From JAFDBW01 sp963825575 (GTDB lineage: Bacteria > Desulfobacterota > Desulfuromonadia > Desulfuromonadales > BM103), in NCBI GenBank assembly GCA_963825575.1, contig CAWGUB010000013.1:1-64000 (forward strand): a DNA stretch of 64,000 bases. The letters run 5' to 3'. Under the pieces are notes generated by a model. The model did no database searches. It was not told the DNA's origin and saw nothing but the letters and a program-made list of their open reading frames with translations. Shown here one piece after another: positions 1 through 7,024 of this stretch. Both the position numbers and the translations under genes were made by a program. Each line of letters opens with the position of its first letter. Position 1 is the first letter of the stretch.

Positions 1-68
1 CGGGATACAGGAAAGCCGAGGCTATCCTGACCATAATCGGTGAAAATGTTGCACAGGCAGGCAATTAG
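1..68 (+). CDS. 3' end of an unidentified gene (partial)
   Basis: An open frame enters from the window edge (first full codon at 3) and stops at TAG 66-68, encoding about 21 residues that include YRKAEAIL and GENVAQAGN. It is too short to identify. It lies 85 nt upstream of fabI on the same strand; a shared transcript is possible but not shown. Confidence 0.45.
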   Translation, partial: GYRKAEAILTIIGENVAQAGN

Positions 69-153
69 CAAAATATTTCGGCAAATCCTTGCCTTAAGCT
101 GATCTATCTGGTAAGACAACTCCCGGATACTCAATCTTCAGGAGGACGTTTAC

Positions 154-921
154 ATGGGTTTGATGGATGGCAAGCGGGGCGTTATTTTTGGCGTTGCCAA
201 CGAGAAGAGTATCGCCTGGGGGGTTGCCCAGCAACTCCACAGCGCCGGTGCTGAACTAGCGTTCACCTATCTCAATGAAGCGCTGGAGAAGCGGGTCCGT
301 CCCCTTGCAGAAAGCCTTCAGTCCAAGATCATCGTGCCGTGCGATGTCGCTGCCGACGATGATATCGCTGCGGTTTTCAAAGAGCTCGAAAGACAGTGGG
401 GGACGATTGATTTTGTCGTCCACGCGGTCGCTTTCGCCAACCGCGAGGATCTGAAGAACCCATTCAGTCAGACCAGCCGTGAGGGCTTTGCCCTGGCAAT
501 GGATATCAGTGCCTATTCCCTGGTGGCCATGACCCGCTATGCAATCCCCCTGATGCCGGACGGCGGCAGTATAGTTTCGATGTCCTACCTTGGGGCCGTG
601 ATGGCGGTCCCCGGCTATAACGTTATGGGCGTTGCCAAGGCAGCCCTGGAGTCTTCGGTGCGTTATCTGGCCGCTGAACTTGGCAAACGGAATATCCGTG
701 TCAACGCTGTCTCTGCCGGCCCGATCAAGACTCTGGCGGCCTCCGGAATTGGCAATTTCAAGGATAAGCTGCATGTCATGGAAGAGCGCAGCCCACTGGG
801 TCGCACCGTCAGCCAGGAGGAAGTAGGCAAGGCCAGCCTTTACCTGCTGTCAGACCTTGCCTCCGGTGTGACCGGCGAGGTCCATTACGTAGACGGTGGC
901 TTCAATATCTGGGCCGGATAG
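154..921 (+). CDS. fabI: Enoyl-[acyl-carrier-protein] reductase, NADH type
   Basis: FabI reduces the trans-2 double bond of enoyl-ACP in the last step of each cytoplasmic fatty-acid elongation cycle. The 255-residue length is normal for the family. An N-terminal nucleotide-binding stretch (GVANEKSIAWGVAQ, about 13-26) has the divergent Rossmann motif typical of FabI rather than the FabG glycine motif. The catalytic Tyr-x6-Tyr-x6-Lys pattern is present as Y145, Y155 and K162. The C-terminus GEVHYVDGGFNI is also typical. An AGGAGG-like ribosome site at about 139-145 sits correctly before ATG 154; a second ATG at 163 is possible. A terminator follows directly, so the gene ends a transcription unit. 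Confidence 0.96.
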   Translation: MGLMDGKRGVIFGVANEKSIAWGVAQQLHSAGAELAFTYLNEALEKRVRPLAESLQSKIIVPCDVAADDDIAAVFKELERQWGTIDFVVHAVAFANREDLKNPFSQTSREGFALAMDISAYSLVAMTRYAIPLMPDGGSIVSMSYLGAVMAVPGYNVMGVAKAALESSVRYLAAELGKRNIRVNAVSAGPIKTLAASGIGNFKDKLHVMEERSPLGRTVSQEEVGKASLYLLSDLASGVTGEVHYVDGGFNIWAG

Positions 922-942
922 CTCTCGTTGAACAGCACCTGC

Positions 943-970
943 AAAAAGGCTCCGGAAGGGGCCTTTTTTT
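943..970 (+). terminator. Rho-independent terminator after fabI
   Basis: A hairpin of AAGGCTCC paired with GGGGCCTT around a short GGAA-type loop runs directly into seven T residues. It lies 22 nt after the fabI stop and before hflX. Confidence 0.85.
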
Positions 971-1047
971 GTGTAGGATAGAGGCAGCAGGAGAGAGGCA
1001 GGCAGTGTGCTTTCCATCTCTCCCTCACTATTGTCATAGAGGTCGAA

Positions 1048-2685
1048 ATGATTCACGGCAATACCACAGGCCTCAAGCCGAGCCAGGTCAGGGCCCTTGA
1101 GAGAATCTACCGGAGGCGTCTGGTGGCCAGCGAGGTTATTTCTCCGGAACTGGCCCGCTACCTGACAGAATTGTCCGGAGAACTGCGCCGCCAGATCGGC
1201 CTGATCATCGACCGCAGTGGCGAAGTAAAAAACGTCATCCTCGGTGATGACCACGAAATAGTTATCCCCGACCTGTCCGGTTATGGCCTCGGTCGCAGCG
1301 GTCTGCGAGCTCTGCGCTGTATCCACACTCACCTCAAGGGTGAGCCCCTGTCCCAGGACGACCTCAACGACCTCGCGTTGTTACGTCTGGATATGATGAT
1401 CAGCATCGCGGTCGGTGAGGATGGTCTGCCCGGCCAGGTATCTATGGCGCATCTGATCCCTCCCGCCCCGGATGGACGGATTCACTTGCTGCAGACAATC
1501 CCATCGATTCACACCTGGGAGATCGATTTCGCAAGCTTTATCCGCGCCCTGGATGCGGAGCTTGAACAGTCGCGCTCGGCGACCGTCGACCTAGGAGACC
1601 CGCGGGAAAAGGCAATCCTCCTGTCCGTGACCCAGGCGCCGGTCAGAGAAGCCGAGGATGCCATGGACGAACTGGCAGAGCTGGCACGTACCGCCGACGT
1701 GGTTGTCCTCGATCGCATCATGCAGCGGTCGCGCAAGCTGCACCCGCGCTCTCTGATGGGGGAGGGCAAGCTTCAGGAGGTCGTCATCAGTGCTTTGCAC
1801 AAAGGCGCGACCCTGCTGGTTTTCGATCAGGACCTGACTCCAGTGCAGGCGCGGACCATTGCCGCCATGACTGAACTGAAAGTCATCGACCGCAGCCAGT
1901 TGATTCTCGATATCTTCGCCCGTCGTGCCCACACCCTGGATGGCAAGGTGCAGGTCGAACTGGCCCAGCTCAAGTACATCCTGCCGCGACTGACCGGAAG
2001 AGGCACTGCGATGTCGCGGCTGATGGGCGGTATCGGCGGTCGTGGCCCCGGTGAAACCAAGCTGGAAACGGACCGGCGGCGGATCCGCGACCGCATCACC
2101 CGCCTGGAAAAGCAGCTCAAGTCCCTTGGCAAGGGGAGGTTGCAGAGGCGGCAGAAGAGGATCAAGACCGGTGTGCCGATCGTGTCGATTGTCGGTTATA
2201 CCAATGCGGGCAAGTCAACCCTGCTCAATGCCCTGACCCAGAGTGAGGTCTTTACGGAAAACCTGCTTTTTGCAACCCTGGACACCTCGACCCGCCGTTT
2301 GCGTTTCCCGCAGGAGCGCGAGGTGATCATCACCGATACGGTCGGTTTTATCAGGGCTCTGCCGAAAAGCCTGCTCGGGGCTTTCAAGGCAACTCTGGAG
2401 GAGCTGGCCGATGCTCACTTGCTGCTACACGTGGTCGATATCTCCAACCCGCGTTTCGAAGAACAGATTCGCTCTGTAGACCGTATCCTGCGCGATCTGG
2501 AGTTACATGAAATCCCCCGGCTGCTGGTTTTCAACAAGATCGATCTGGTTGCCGGTGAAGAAGTTGGGCCCTACTGTCGACGTTTTGATGCGATTGCCGT
2601 CAGTGCCCGCAACCGTGAATCATTTTCTGACCTGTTGTGCGAAATGGAAGAAAGGTGCTGGGGTGAGCAAATGCGGCGAATTTGA
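1048..2685 (+). CDS. hflX: GTPase HflX (long form)
   Basis: HflX is a ribosome-associated GTPase of the Obg-HflX superfamily that binds the 50S subunit and can split stalled ribosomes. The central Gly-rich HflX domain is evident (MGEGKLQEV, GGRGPGETKLETDRRRI), followed by the G domain: G1 GYTNAGKST at about 382-390, G3 DTVGFI, G4 NKID. At 545 residues it is longer than the roughly 430-residue E. coli protein. The excess is an N-terminal block of about 180 residues before the canonical HflX domain (from about ILLSVTQAP). The start ATG 1048 has a GAGGT site 8 nt upstream. A possible promoter for the next gene overlaps its stop codon. Confidence 0.94.
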   Translation: MIHGNTTGLKPSQVRALERIYRRRLVASEVISPELARYLTELSGELRRQIGLIIDRSGEVKNVILGDDHEIVIPDLSGYGLGRSGLRALRCIHTHLKGEPLSQDDLNDLALLRLDMMISIAVGEDGLPGQVSMAHLIPPAPDGRIHLLQTIPSIHTWEIDFASFIRALDAELEQSRSATVDLGDPREKAILLSVTQAPVREAEDAMDELAELARTADVVVLDRIMQRSRKLHPRSLMGEGKLQEVVISALHKGATLLVFDQDLTPVQARTIAAMTELKVIDRSQLILDIFARRAHTLDGKVQVELAQLKYILPRLTGRGTAMSRLMGGIGGRGPGETKLETDRRRIRDRITRLEKQLKSLGKGRLQRRQKRIKTGVPIVSIVGYTNAGKSTLLNALTQSEVFTENLLFATLDTSTRRLRFPQEREVIITDTVGFIRALPKSLLGAFKATLEELADAHLLLHVVDISNPRFEEQIRSVDRILRDLELHEIPRLLVFNKIDLVAGEEVGPYCRRFDAIAVSARNRESFSDLLCEMEERCWGEQMRRI

Positions 2686-2711
2686 CATTTGCGGCTGATT
2701 TCGTGTAGCCT
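2682..2711 (+). promoter_or_regulatory. Possible sigma-70 promoter before the lytic transglycosylase gene
   Basis: A perfect TTGACA at 2682-2687 overlaps the hflX stop codon. With an 18-nt spacer it is followed by TAGCCT, a weak -10 match. It would start transcription just ahead of the ribosome site at 2724. Confidence 0.35.
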
Positions 2712-2735
2712 GAGCCCGTTCTTGGAGGTTTTTTG

Positions 2736-4478
2736 ATGCGGCTTTACCAACTCATGATTTGTCTCCTGTCCGGATTCTTCCTGGCGGGTTGTTTTGCCAG
2801 CAGTCCCCAACCCTCGATACACTCCGAGCCGGTTACCTCCTTCCTTTTTGAACAGGACGATATAGCAGCGGCAGATGTTCAGTTATTGCCTGACGAAGAG
2901 AGCGATACCGGGGATTTTCTTGTTAATCCCTTTCTTGGCGGTCCAGAGGATTTTCTTGTCAATCCCCTTCCCGGCGATGCCGTTGAGAACGTAGTCGTTG
3001 ACAGTGCTGATCAACTTGATGATGAAACCCTGGCCGACAACCGGGTGCTGCAGGGTGATGACCAGGTGCCGCCGGAGGATCCCGGGGAAATCCTCGCCCA
3101 CGAGGAACCGGTCTTCGATTTCCCCGTGGTGGAAAACGAAAAAGTTCGATATTTCATCGATTATTTTAGCGGGCGGGCGAAAAAAACCTTTACCCTCTGG
3201 CTGGAACGTTCCGGTCGTTACTTGCCGATGATGCAGGAAGTCTTTGCCGAGGCCGGTCTGCCCAGGGACCTTGCTTACCTGGCCATGGTCGAGTCCGGTT
3301 TTAACGACAAGGCTTACAGCTGGGCGCATGCCGTTGGCCCCTGGCAGTTCATAGAGAGCACCGGCCGTCGTTATGGACTGAAGAACGACTGGTGGTATGA
3401 CGAACGGCGTGATCCGGAAAAGGCCACCCGTGCGGCAGCCCGTTTTCTCTCAGATCTCTATGACGATTTTGATGGCGACTGGTACCTGGCCGTGGCCTCG
3501 TACAATGCCGGCCCCGGCAAGCTTCGCAATGCGATCAAGCGTTACAAGACCAGGGATTTCTGGGAGTTGTGCCGTGGCAAGTACCTGAAAACCGAGACCA
3601 AGAACTACCTGCCGAAACTGCTTGCCGCGCTCATGATTGCGAAGCAGCCGGAAAAGTATGGTTTTACCGAACTTGAATATCATGAGCCGCTGTCGTATGA
3701 CACAGCAGCCCTGCCGAGCAGTACGGACCTTGAAGTCATTGCGCGGCTGACCGGTGCCGAATACCAGGTGATCAAGAAGCTCAATCCGGAGCTGAAGCGC
3801 TGGAGCACGCCTCCCGGGGCAAAGGATTACCAGATCAGGCTGCCGATCGGCAGCCAGGAAGCCTTTCTGGCCAATTATACCGAATTGCCGGAACGGCAAC
3901 GTGCCAACTACGTGCGTCACAAGGTCAGATCGGGTGACACGCTTTTGGCTCTGTCCAAGCGCTACGGTGTGCGGGTTCAGGATATCAAGAACCTCAACCG
4001 CATTCGAAATACACGGACCATCCAGATCGGCACCAACCTGATCATCCCCCTCAACCCTGATGCCAACGGTTCGACTGCACTTGCCGAACTCAAGGATGAT
4101 TACAAGCGTTCCCGCAAAACCTACTACACTGTGCGTTCCGGCGACTCGCTCTGGAAAATCTCCCGTAAATTCAATGTTACGGAAAAACAGTTGCGGGTAT
4201 GGAACCGTCTCGGCTGGAGCAATGTTATCCGTCCCGGCCAACGCCTGATCGTCTCTGCAAAAGCGGCGCCCTCCCAAAAAGTCGCCGTCGTCAAGGATGC
4301 CGGACCGTTGCAGGAATTGGTGTACAAGGTTCGCCCCGGCGACACTCTCTGGGCAATCGGCCGGGAATTCTCGGTTGCGACCGCTCAGATTCGCAACTGG
4401 AACAACCTGGCCGAGAACCATGTGCTGCAACCGGGTGAAAAGCTGACGTTGCACGTGAGCAGCAAGAGTCACGGTTGA
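2736..4478 (+). CDS. mltD: Membrane-bound lytic murein transglycosylase (MltD-like) with three LysM domains
   Basis: A peptidoglycan-cleaving lipoprotein of the periplasm or outer membrane. A signal peptide ends in the lipobox LAGC (Cys about 19). An acidic, Pro-rich linker follows that contains a short duplicated DFLVNP motif. The SLT/GH23 domain has its catalytic Glu in MVESGFND (E186) and the GPWQFI and YNAGPGK motifs. Three LysM peptidoglycan-binding modules start near residues 393, 461 and 528 (VRSGDTL, VRSGDSL, VRPGDTL). The chosen start is ATG 2736 rather than the in-frame TTG at 2733, because GGAGG at 2724-2728 gives 7-nt spacing. The gene order lipobox-SLT-LysM matches MltD. Confidence 0.92.
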   Translation: MRLYQLMICLLSGFFLAGCFASSPQPSIHSEPVTSFLFEQDDIAAADVQLLPDEESDTGDFLVNPFLGGPEDFLVNPLPGDAVENVVVDSADQLDDETLADNRVLQGDDQVPPEDPGEILAHEEPVFDFPVVENEKVRYFIDYFSGRAKKTFTLWLERSGRYLPMMQEVFAEAGLPRDLAYLAMVESGFNDKAYSWAHAVGPWQFIESTGRRYGLKNDWWYDERRDPEKATRAAARFLSDLYDDFDGDWYLAVASYNAGPGKLRNAIKRYKTRDFWELCRGKYLKTETKNYLPKLLAALMIAKQPEKYGFTELEYHEPLSYDTAALPSSTDLEVIARLTGAEYQVIKKLNPELKRWSTPPGAKDYQIRLPIGSQEAFLANYTELPERQRANYVRHKVRSGDTLLALSKRYGVRVQDIKNLNRIRNTRTIQIGTNLIIPLNPDANGSTALAELKDDYKRSRKTYYTVRSGDSLWKISRKFNVTEKQLRVWNRLGWSNVIRPGQRLIVSAKAAPSQKVAVVKDAGPLQELVYKVRPGDTLWAIGREFSVATAQIRNWNNLAENHVLQPGEKLTLHVSSKSHG

Positions 4479-4606
4479 AGCTGAACATACCCGTTTAAAG
4501 ACCTCCTCATGGCCAGCCCCCTGCCAAGCTTGTCGGCCTCGGCGTCGACCGCATGTCATACCCCCGATAGACCTATAGACCAGACCTTGCGGGCCGTTTG
4601 TTTGCT

Positions 4607-4635
4607 TTGACAACACTGAATCAGGCTGATAGAAT
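4607..4635 (+). promoter_or_regulatory. Strong sigma-70-like promoter for the TPR membrane protein gene
   Basis: TTGACA at 4607-4612, a 17-nt spacer, and TAGAAT at 4630-4635 (5 of 6 consensus bases). It is one of the best promoter matches in the window. It sits 42 nt before ATG 4677 in an otherwise empty gap of about 200 nt (4479-4676). Confidence 0.75.
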
Positions 4636-4676
4636 ACGCCGCTTCAAATCATTTGCATCTGAAAGGACCTGGTCAC

Positions 4677-5405
4677 ATGTTGTCCACATTTATAGCTCTT
4701 GCCATCGGCGCCCTGTTCGGTGTCGCCCTCCACTTTACGACTAGCCTGCACCCGGTTGTTCCCTCTATCGCCGGTGTCATGGTTTTTTCGGTCATCTATG
4801 TCATTATCCTGAAAAAAATCATGGCAAGGATCAACGATGCCATGGAAGCCGTGCAGAAAGACATTGCTTCCAACCGCCCGGATGCGGCGATCCACAAACT
4901 GGAAGCCGTGAAGAAGAAATACGAGCACTGGCAGTTCTACATCAAGAAGCAGATGAACGCCCAGATCGGCATGGTTTACTACCTGCGTCGCGACTTTAGC
5001 AAGGCGTATGATTATCTCAAAATCGGCTTCGTGCGGCATTGGGTGGCCATGGCGATGCTGGCAATTATCTACATGAAGCGCAATCAAACCAAAAAGATGA
5101 TTGCCACGTTTGACAAAGCCGTTGCCGTGACCCGCAAGGAGCCTTTGCTCTGGAGCCTCTACGCTTTTTGCCTGGAGAAGATCGGTGACCGCAACAAAGC
5201 CATCACCATCATGGAGAAAGGCCTGAAAAAGATCGGCAGCAACGAAGTGATGTCAGCCAACCTGGAGGCCCTCAAGGAAGGCAAGAAGATGAAGATGCAG
5301 GATTACGGCGATGTCTGGTACCAGTTCCAGTTGGAGAAACAGGGTGCACTGATCCGCAAGCACACCAAGGCAATGCAGGGACGGCGCAAAATCGTCAGAA
5401 GGTAA
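4677..5405 (+). CDS. Membrane-anchored tetratricopeptide-repeat protein of unknown function
   Basis: The 242-residue protein begins with two hydrophobic segments (about 1-22 and 27-46), followed by a soluble helical region with TPR-like pairs (for example FDKAVAVTRKEPLLWSLYAFCLEK). The C-terminus is very basic (GRRKIVRR). TPRs usually mediate protein contacts; no enzyme motif is visible. ATG 4677 was chosen because GAAAGGA lies 9 nt upstream; an earlier in-frame ATG at 4653 lacks a site. It has its own promoter and is 2 nt from the Smr gene, so the two are almost certainly cotranscribed. Confidence 0.75.
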   Translation: MLSTFIALAIGALFGVALHFTTSLHPVVPSIAGVMVFSVIYVIILKKIMARINDAMEAVQKDIASNRPDAAIHKLEAVKKKYEHWQFYIKKQMNAQIGMVYYLRRDFSKAYDYLKIGFVRHWVAMAMLAIIYMKRNQTKKMIATFDKAVAVTRKEPLLWSLYAFCLEKIGDRNKAITIMEKGLKKIGSNEVMSANLEALKEGKKMKMQDYGDVWYQFQLEKQGALIRKHTKAMQGRRKIVRR

Positions 5406-5407
5406 TC

Positions 5408-6124
5408 ATGGCGAAAAAGAAAAACAGACAAAATATATCCATACCGAAAGACTTCTCCAACAACCCCTTCAAAAATGTGAAGGGGTTGCCTGCTTTTGAA
5501 ACAAAGAACAATGCATCCTCCTGTAGCAAATCTAGCCAGAAACATCCTGACGCCTCAAAATCCGGGAGCGATGAAGCGCAGACCTCTTTTACCGAAGAAA
5601 TGACCTTTCTGGGTGTCAAGCCGCTCAAGAGGGATGAGCAAGGCGATGTCGCCTCCTCTGAAAGGGCCAAACGCGGCACAAAGCCTGCTGTCGGAACTGA
5701 ACGGGATGAGGGTGATCTAAGTACTTTTCTGAATGCCATCGGTTCCATGGAAAAAGTATTCAAGGACGAATGGTCCGAAGATGTTCCGGAAAAACGTGCC
5801 GTGCCGCGACGCATGAAACAGTTGGAACGTGGACAGCTCCTGCCGGAAGACGAACTCGATCTGCATGGACTGACTGTTGCCGAGGCGACAGCCAAGGTCC
5901 CGTTCTTTTTGCAGAACGCAATATCCCGGGGCTTTTGTACCGTCCTGGTGATTACCGGCAAGGGGTTGCACTCTGAAGAGAGGCCTGTCCTGCGTAGTGC
6001 AATGGAGAGATTGCTTAGCGAGAAAAAAGAACAGGTTGTAGAGTGGGGCGTGGCGCCACGTCGATATGGAGGGGAGGGGGCGCTGGCGGTTTTCTTGCGG
6101 CAGCCGGGACAGAAAAATTACTGA
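5408..6124 (+). CDS. Smr-domain protein (putative nuclease)
   Basis: The 238-residue protein has a low-complexity, charged N-terminal half (about 1-145) and a C-terminal Smr domain. The domain shows the family motifs LDLHGLT (about 152) and VITGKGLHS (about 181), plus a GGEGALAVFLR end. Smr domains, named from MutS2, cut or nick nucleic acids. Stand-alone versions such as E. coli SmrA/SmrB act on DNA or on mRNA at collided ribosomes, and this member's substrate cannot be told from sequence. It follows the TPR gene by 2 nt. The start codon context is weak, as expected for translational coupling. Confidence 0.85.
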   Translation: MAKKKNRQNISIPKDFSNNPFKNVKGLPAFETKNNASSCSKSSQKHPDASKSGSDEAQTSFTEEMTFLGVKPLKRDEQGDVASSERAKRGTKPAVGTERDEGDLSTFLNAIGSMEKVFKDEWSEDVPEKRAVPRRMKQLERGQLLPEDELDLHGLTVAEATAKVPFFLQNAISRGFCTVLVITGKGLHSEERPVLRSAMERLLSEKKEQVVEWGVAPRRYGGEGALAVFLRQPGQKNY

Positions 6125-6147
6125 AAAAATAATTTTTAGCTTTCCCC

Positions 6148-6175
6148 TTGACATACCTGACTAAATTGGTAAGAT
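6148..6175 (+). promoter_or_regulatory. Sigma-70-like promoter in front of a short terminated transcript
   Basis: TTGACA at 6148-6153, a 16-nt spacer, and TAAGAT at 6170-6175. It lies just after the smr stop, with no open frame before the terminator at 6227, which suggests an RNA product. Confidence 0.5.
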
Positions 6176-6181
6176 TACCGC

Positions 6182-6262
6182 AACAGAGTAAGACTTCTTC
6201 ATGTTTTACCTCCTAACCAAACCCTTGCCCCACAGTCCCCTCCTGGCTGTGGGGCTTTTTTT
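6182..6262 (+). ncRNA. Candidate small RNA (about 80 nt) with CCUCC motif
   Basis: This is inferred from three elements in order: the promoter at 6148-6175, an unstructured-looking stretch with ACCTCCTAACC at about 6208-6218, and a strong intrinsic terminator (GCCCCACAG 6227-6235, CTGTGGGGC 6247-6255, then seven T). The CCTCC piece is complementary to Shine-Dalgarno sequences, the usual seed of small RNAs that repress translation. No known RNA family was recognised. The alternative is that the hairpin simply terminates the smr operon. Confidence 0.4.
6227..6262 (+). terminator. Rho-independent terminator
   Basis: A 9-bp perfect stem (GCCCCACAG/CTGTGGGGC) with an 11-nt loop, followed by TTTTTTT at 6256-6262. 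It ends the smr operon and/or the candidate small RNA. Confidence 0.9.
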
Positions 6263-6952
6263 ATAAAATAAACGGCATTTAAATCAGCAGGCAGGCTTCC
6301 CTCCCCCCGGAGGTCTTGCAGAACATTAAAAAGGCCGCCTCGTAAAGAGGCTGCCTCCATCTGCTGACAAAGTCCAGCCAGAATTCATGATAGAGATGGC
6401 AACAAATGGTTAATCTGTTGCCATCATTCTTTATTTTTTAAGAGTAAAACCGGCGGGTCGCGTCCCGCCCGACGCCATACTTTTGTCCGGCAACAAAAGT
6501 ATGCAAAAGTGCCTGCTCCTTGCGGAGGGCATCTCCTCTGCCGGATGTCTGAGTCATCAACAAACAACAGAGCTTAAGAAGCCGGCCCGTTACAGGGGGC
6601 CTTCCTTGCAGTGTGACCTACAAGGGAAAAACTTGATAGCAAACGACCGATGCAATCAACCAAAGAAGGAGAGGCTCTCAAGAGCCTCGTCACCTGCGGG
6701 GGAAAGCTGGGCCCTTGATCGATAAGAACAATCCGTATTGAGGTCGCCGCCTTTCCGACCCAGACATGCCCAGCGCAGCGCCAAGCTTTCTTTTCTTCGT
6801 TTTCTTTGTCGCTACAAAGAAAATGACGTTGCTGTCGGGCAACCTCGACGGTTCTGATTTTCTCTTTAAATCCCAGGGGCCAATGAAAAAGGGCAACAGT
6901 TTAACCATCTGTTGCCCTAAGCTTCATAGAAACTCCACCTGCCAGGTAAAAA
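6263..6952. other. Gene-poor interval with palindromes; no convincing gene
   Basis: About 690 nt with no frame that looks coding; short open frames on both strands lack ribosome sites and family features. Visible structures are an imperfect GGCCGCCTC.../GAGGCTGCC hairpin at about 6332-6354 related to the one at 6994-7018, an 11-bp palindrome CATACTTTTGT/ACAAAAGTATG at about 6476-6503, and a 10-bp palindrome TTTTCTTTGT/ACAAAGAAAA at about 6800-6823. The last two bracket roughly 300 nt and may delimit a decayed or non-autonomous repeat element. Confidence 0.5.
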
Positions 6953-7018
6953 AACAAACCCCGCAATCACTTGCGGGGTTTGTTAACAATCTGAGGCCGC
7001 CTCGAAAAGAGGCGGCCT
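6953..7018 (-). terminator. Double terminator at the 3' end of the RNase E/G gene
   Basis: Two perfect hairpins in tandem: AGGCCGCCTC/GAGGCGGCCT (6994-7018, 10 bp) and AACAAACCCCGCAA/TTGCGGGGTTTGTT (6953-6984, 14 bp, 4-nt loop). Read on the minus strand, the second hairpin is followed by a run of T. The pair starts 7 nt after the rne stop. Confidence 0.88.
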
Positions 7019-7024
7019 TTGCTT

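Noticed and set aside
3450..4616. Long minus-strand frame of 388 codons inside the lytic transglycosylase gene
   Set aside because: It is the shadow of a well supported coding gene on the opposite strand, with no family motifs.
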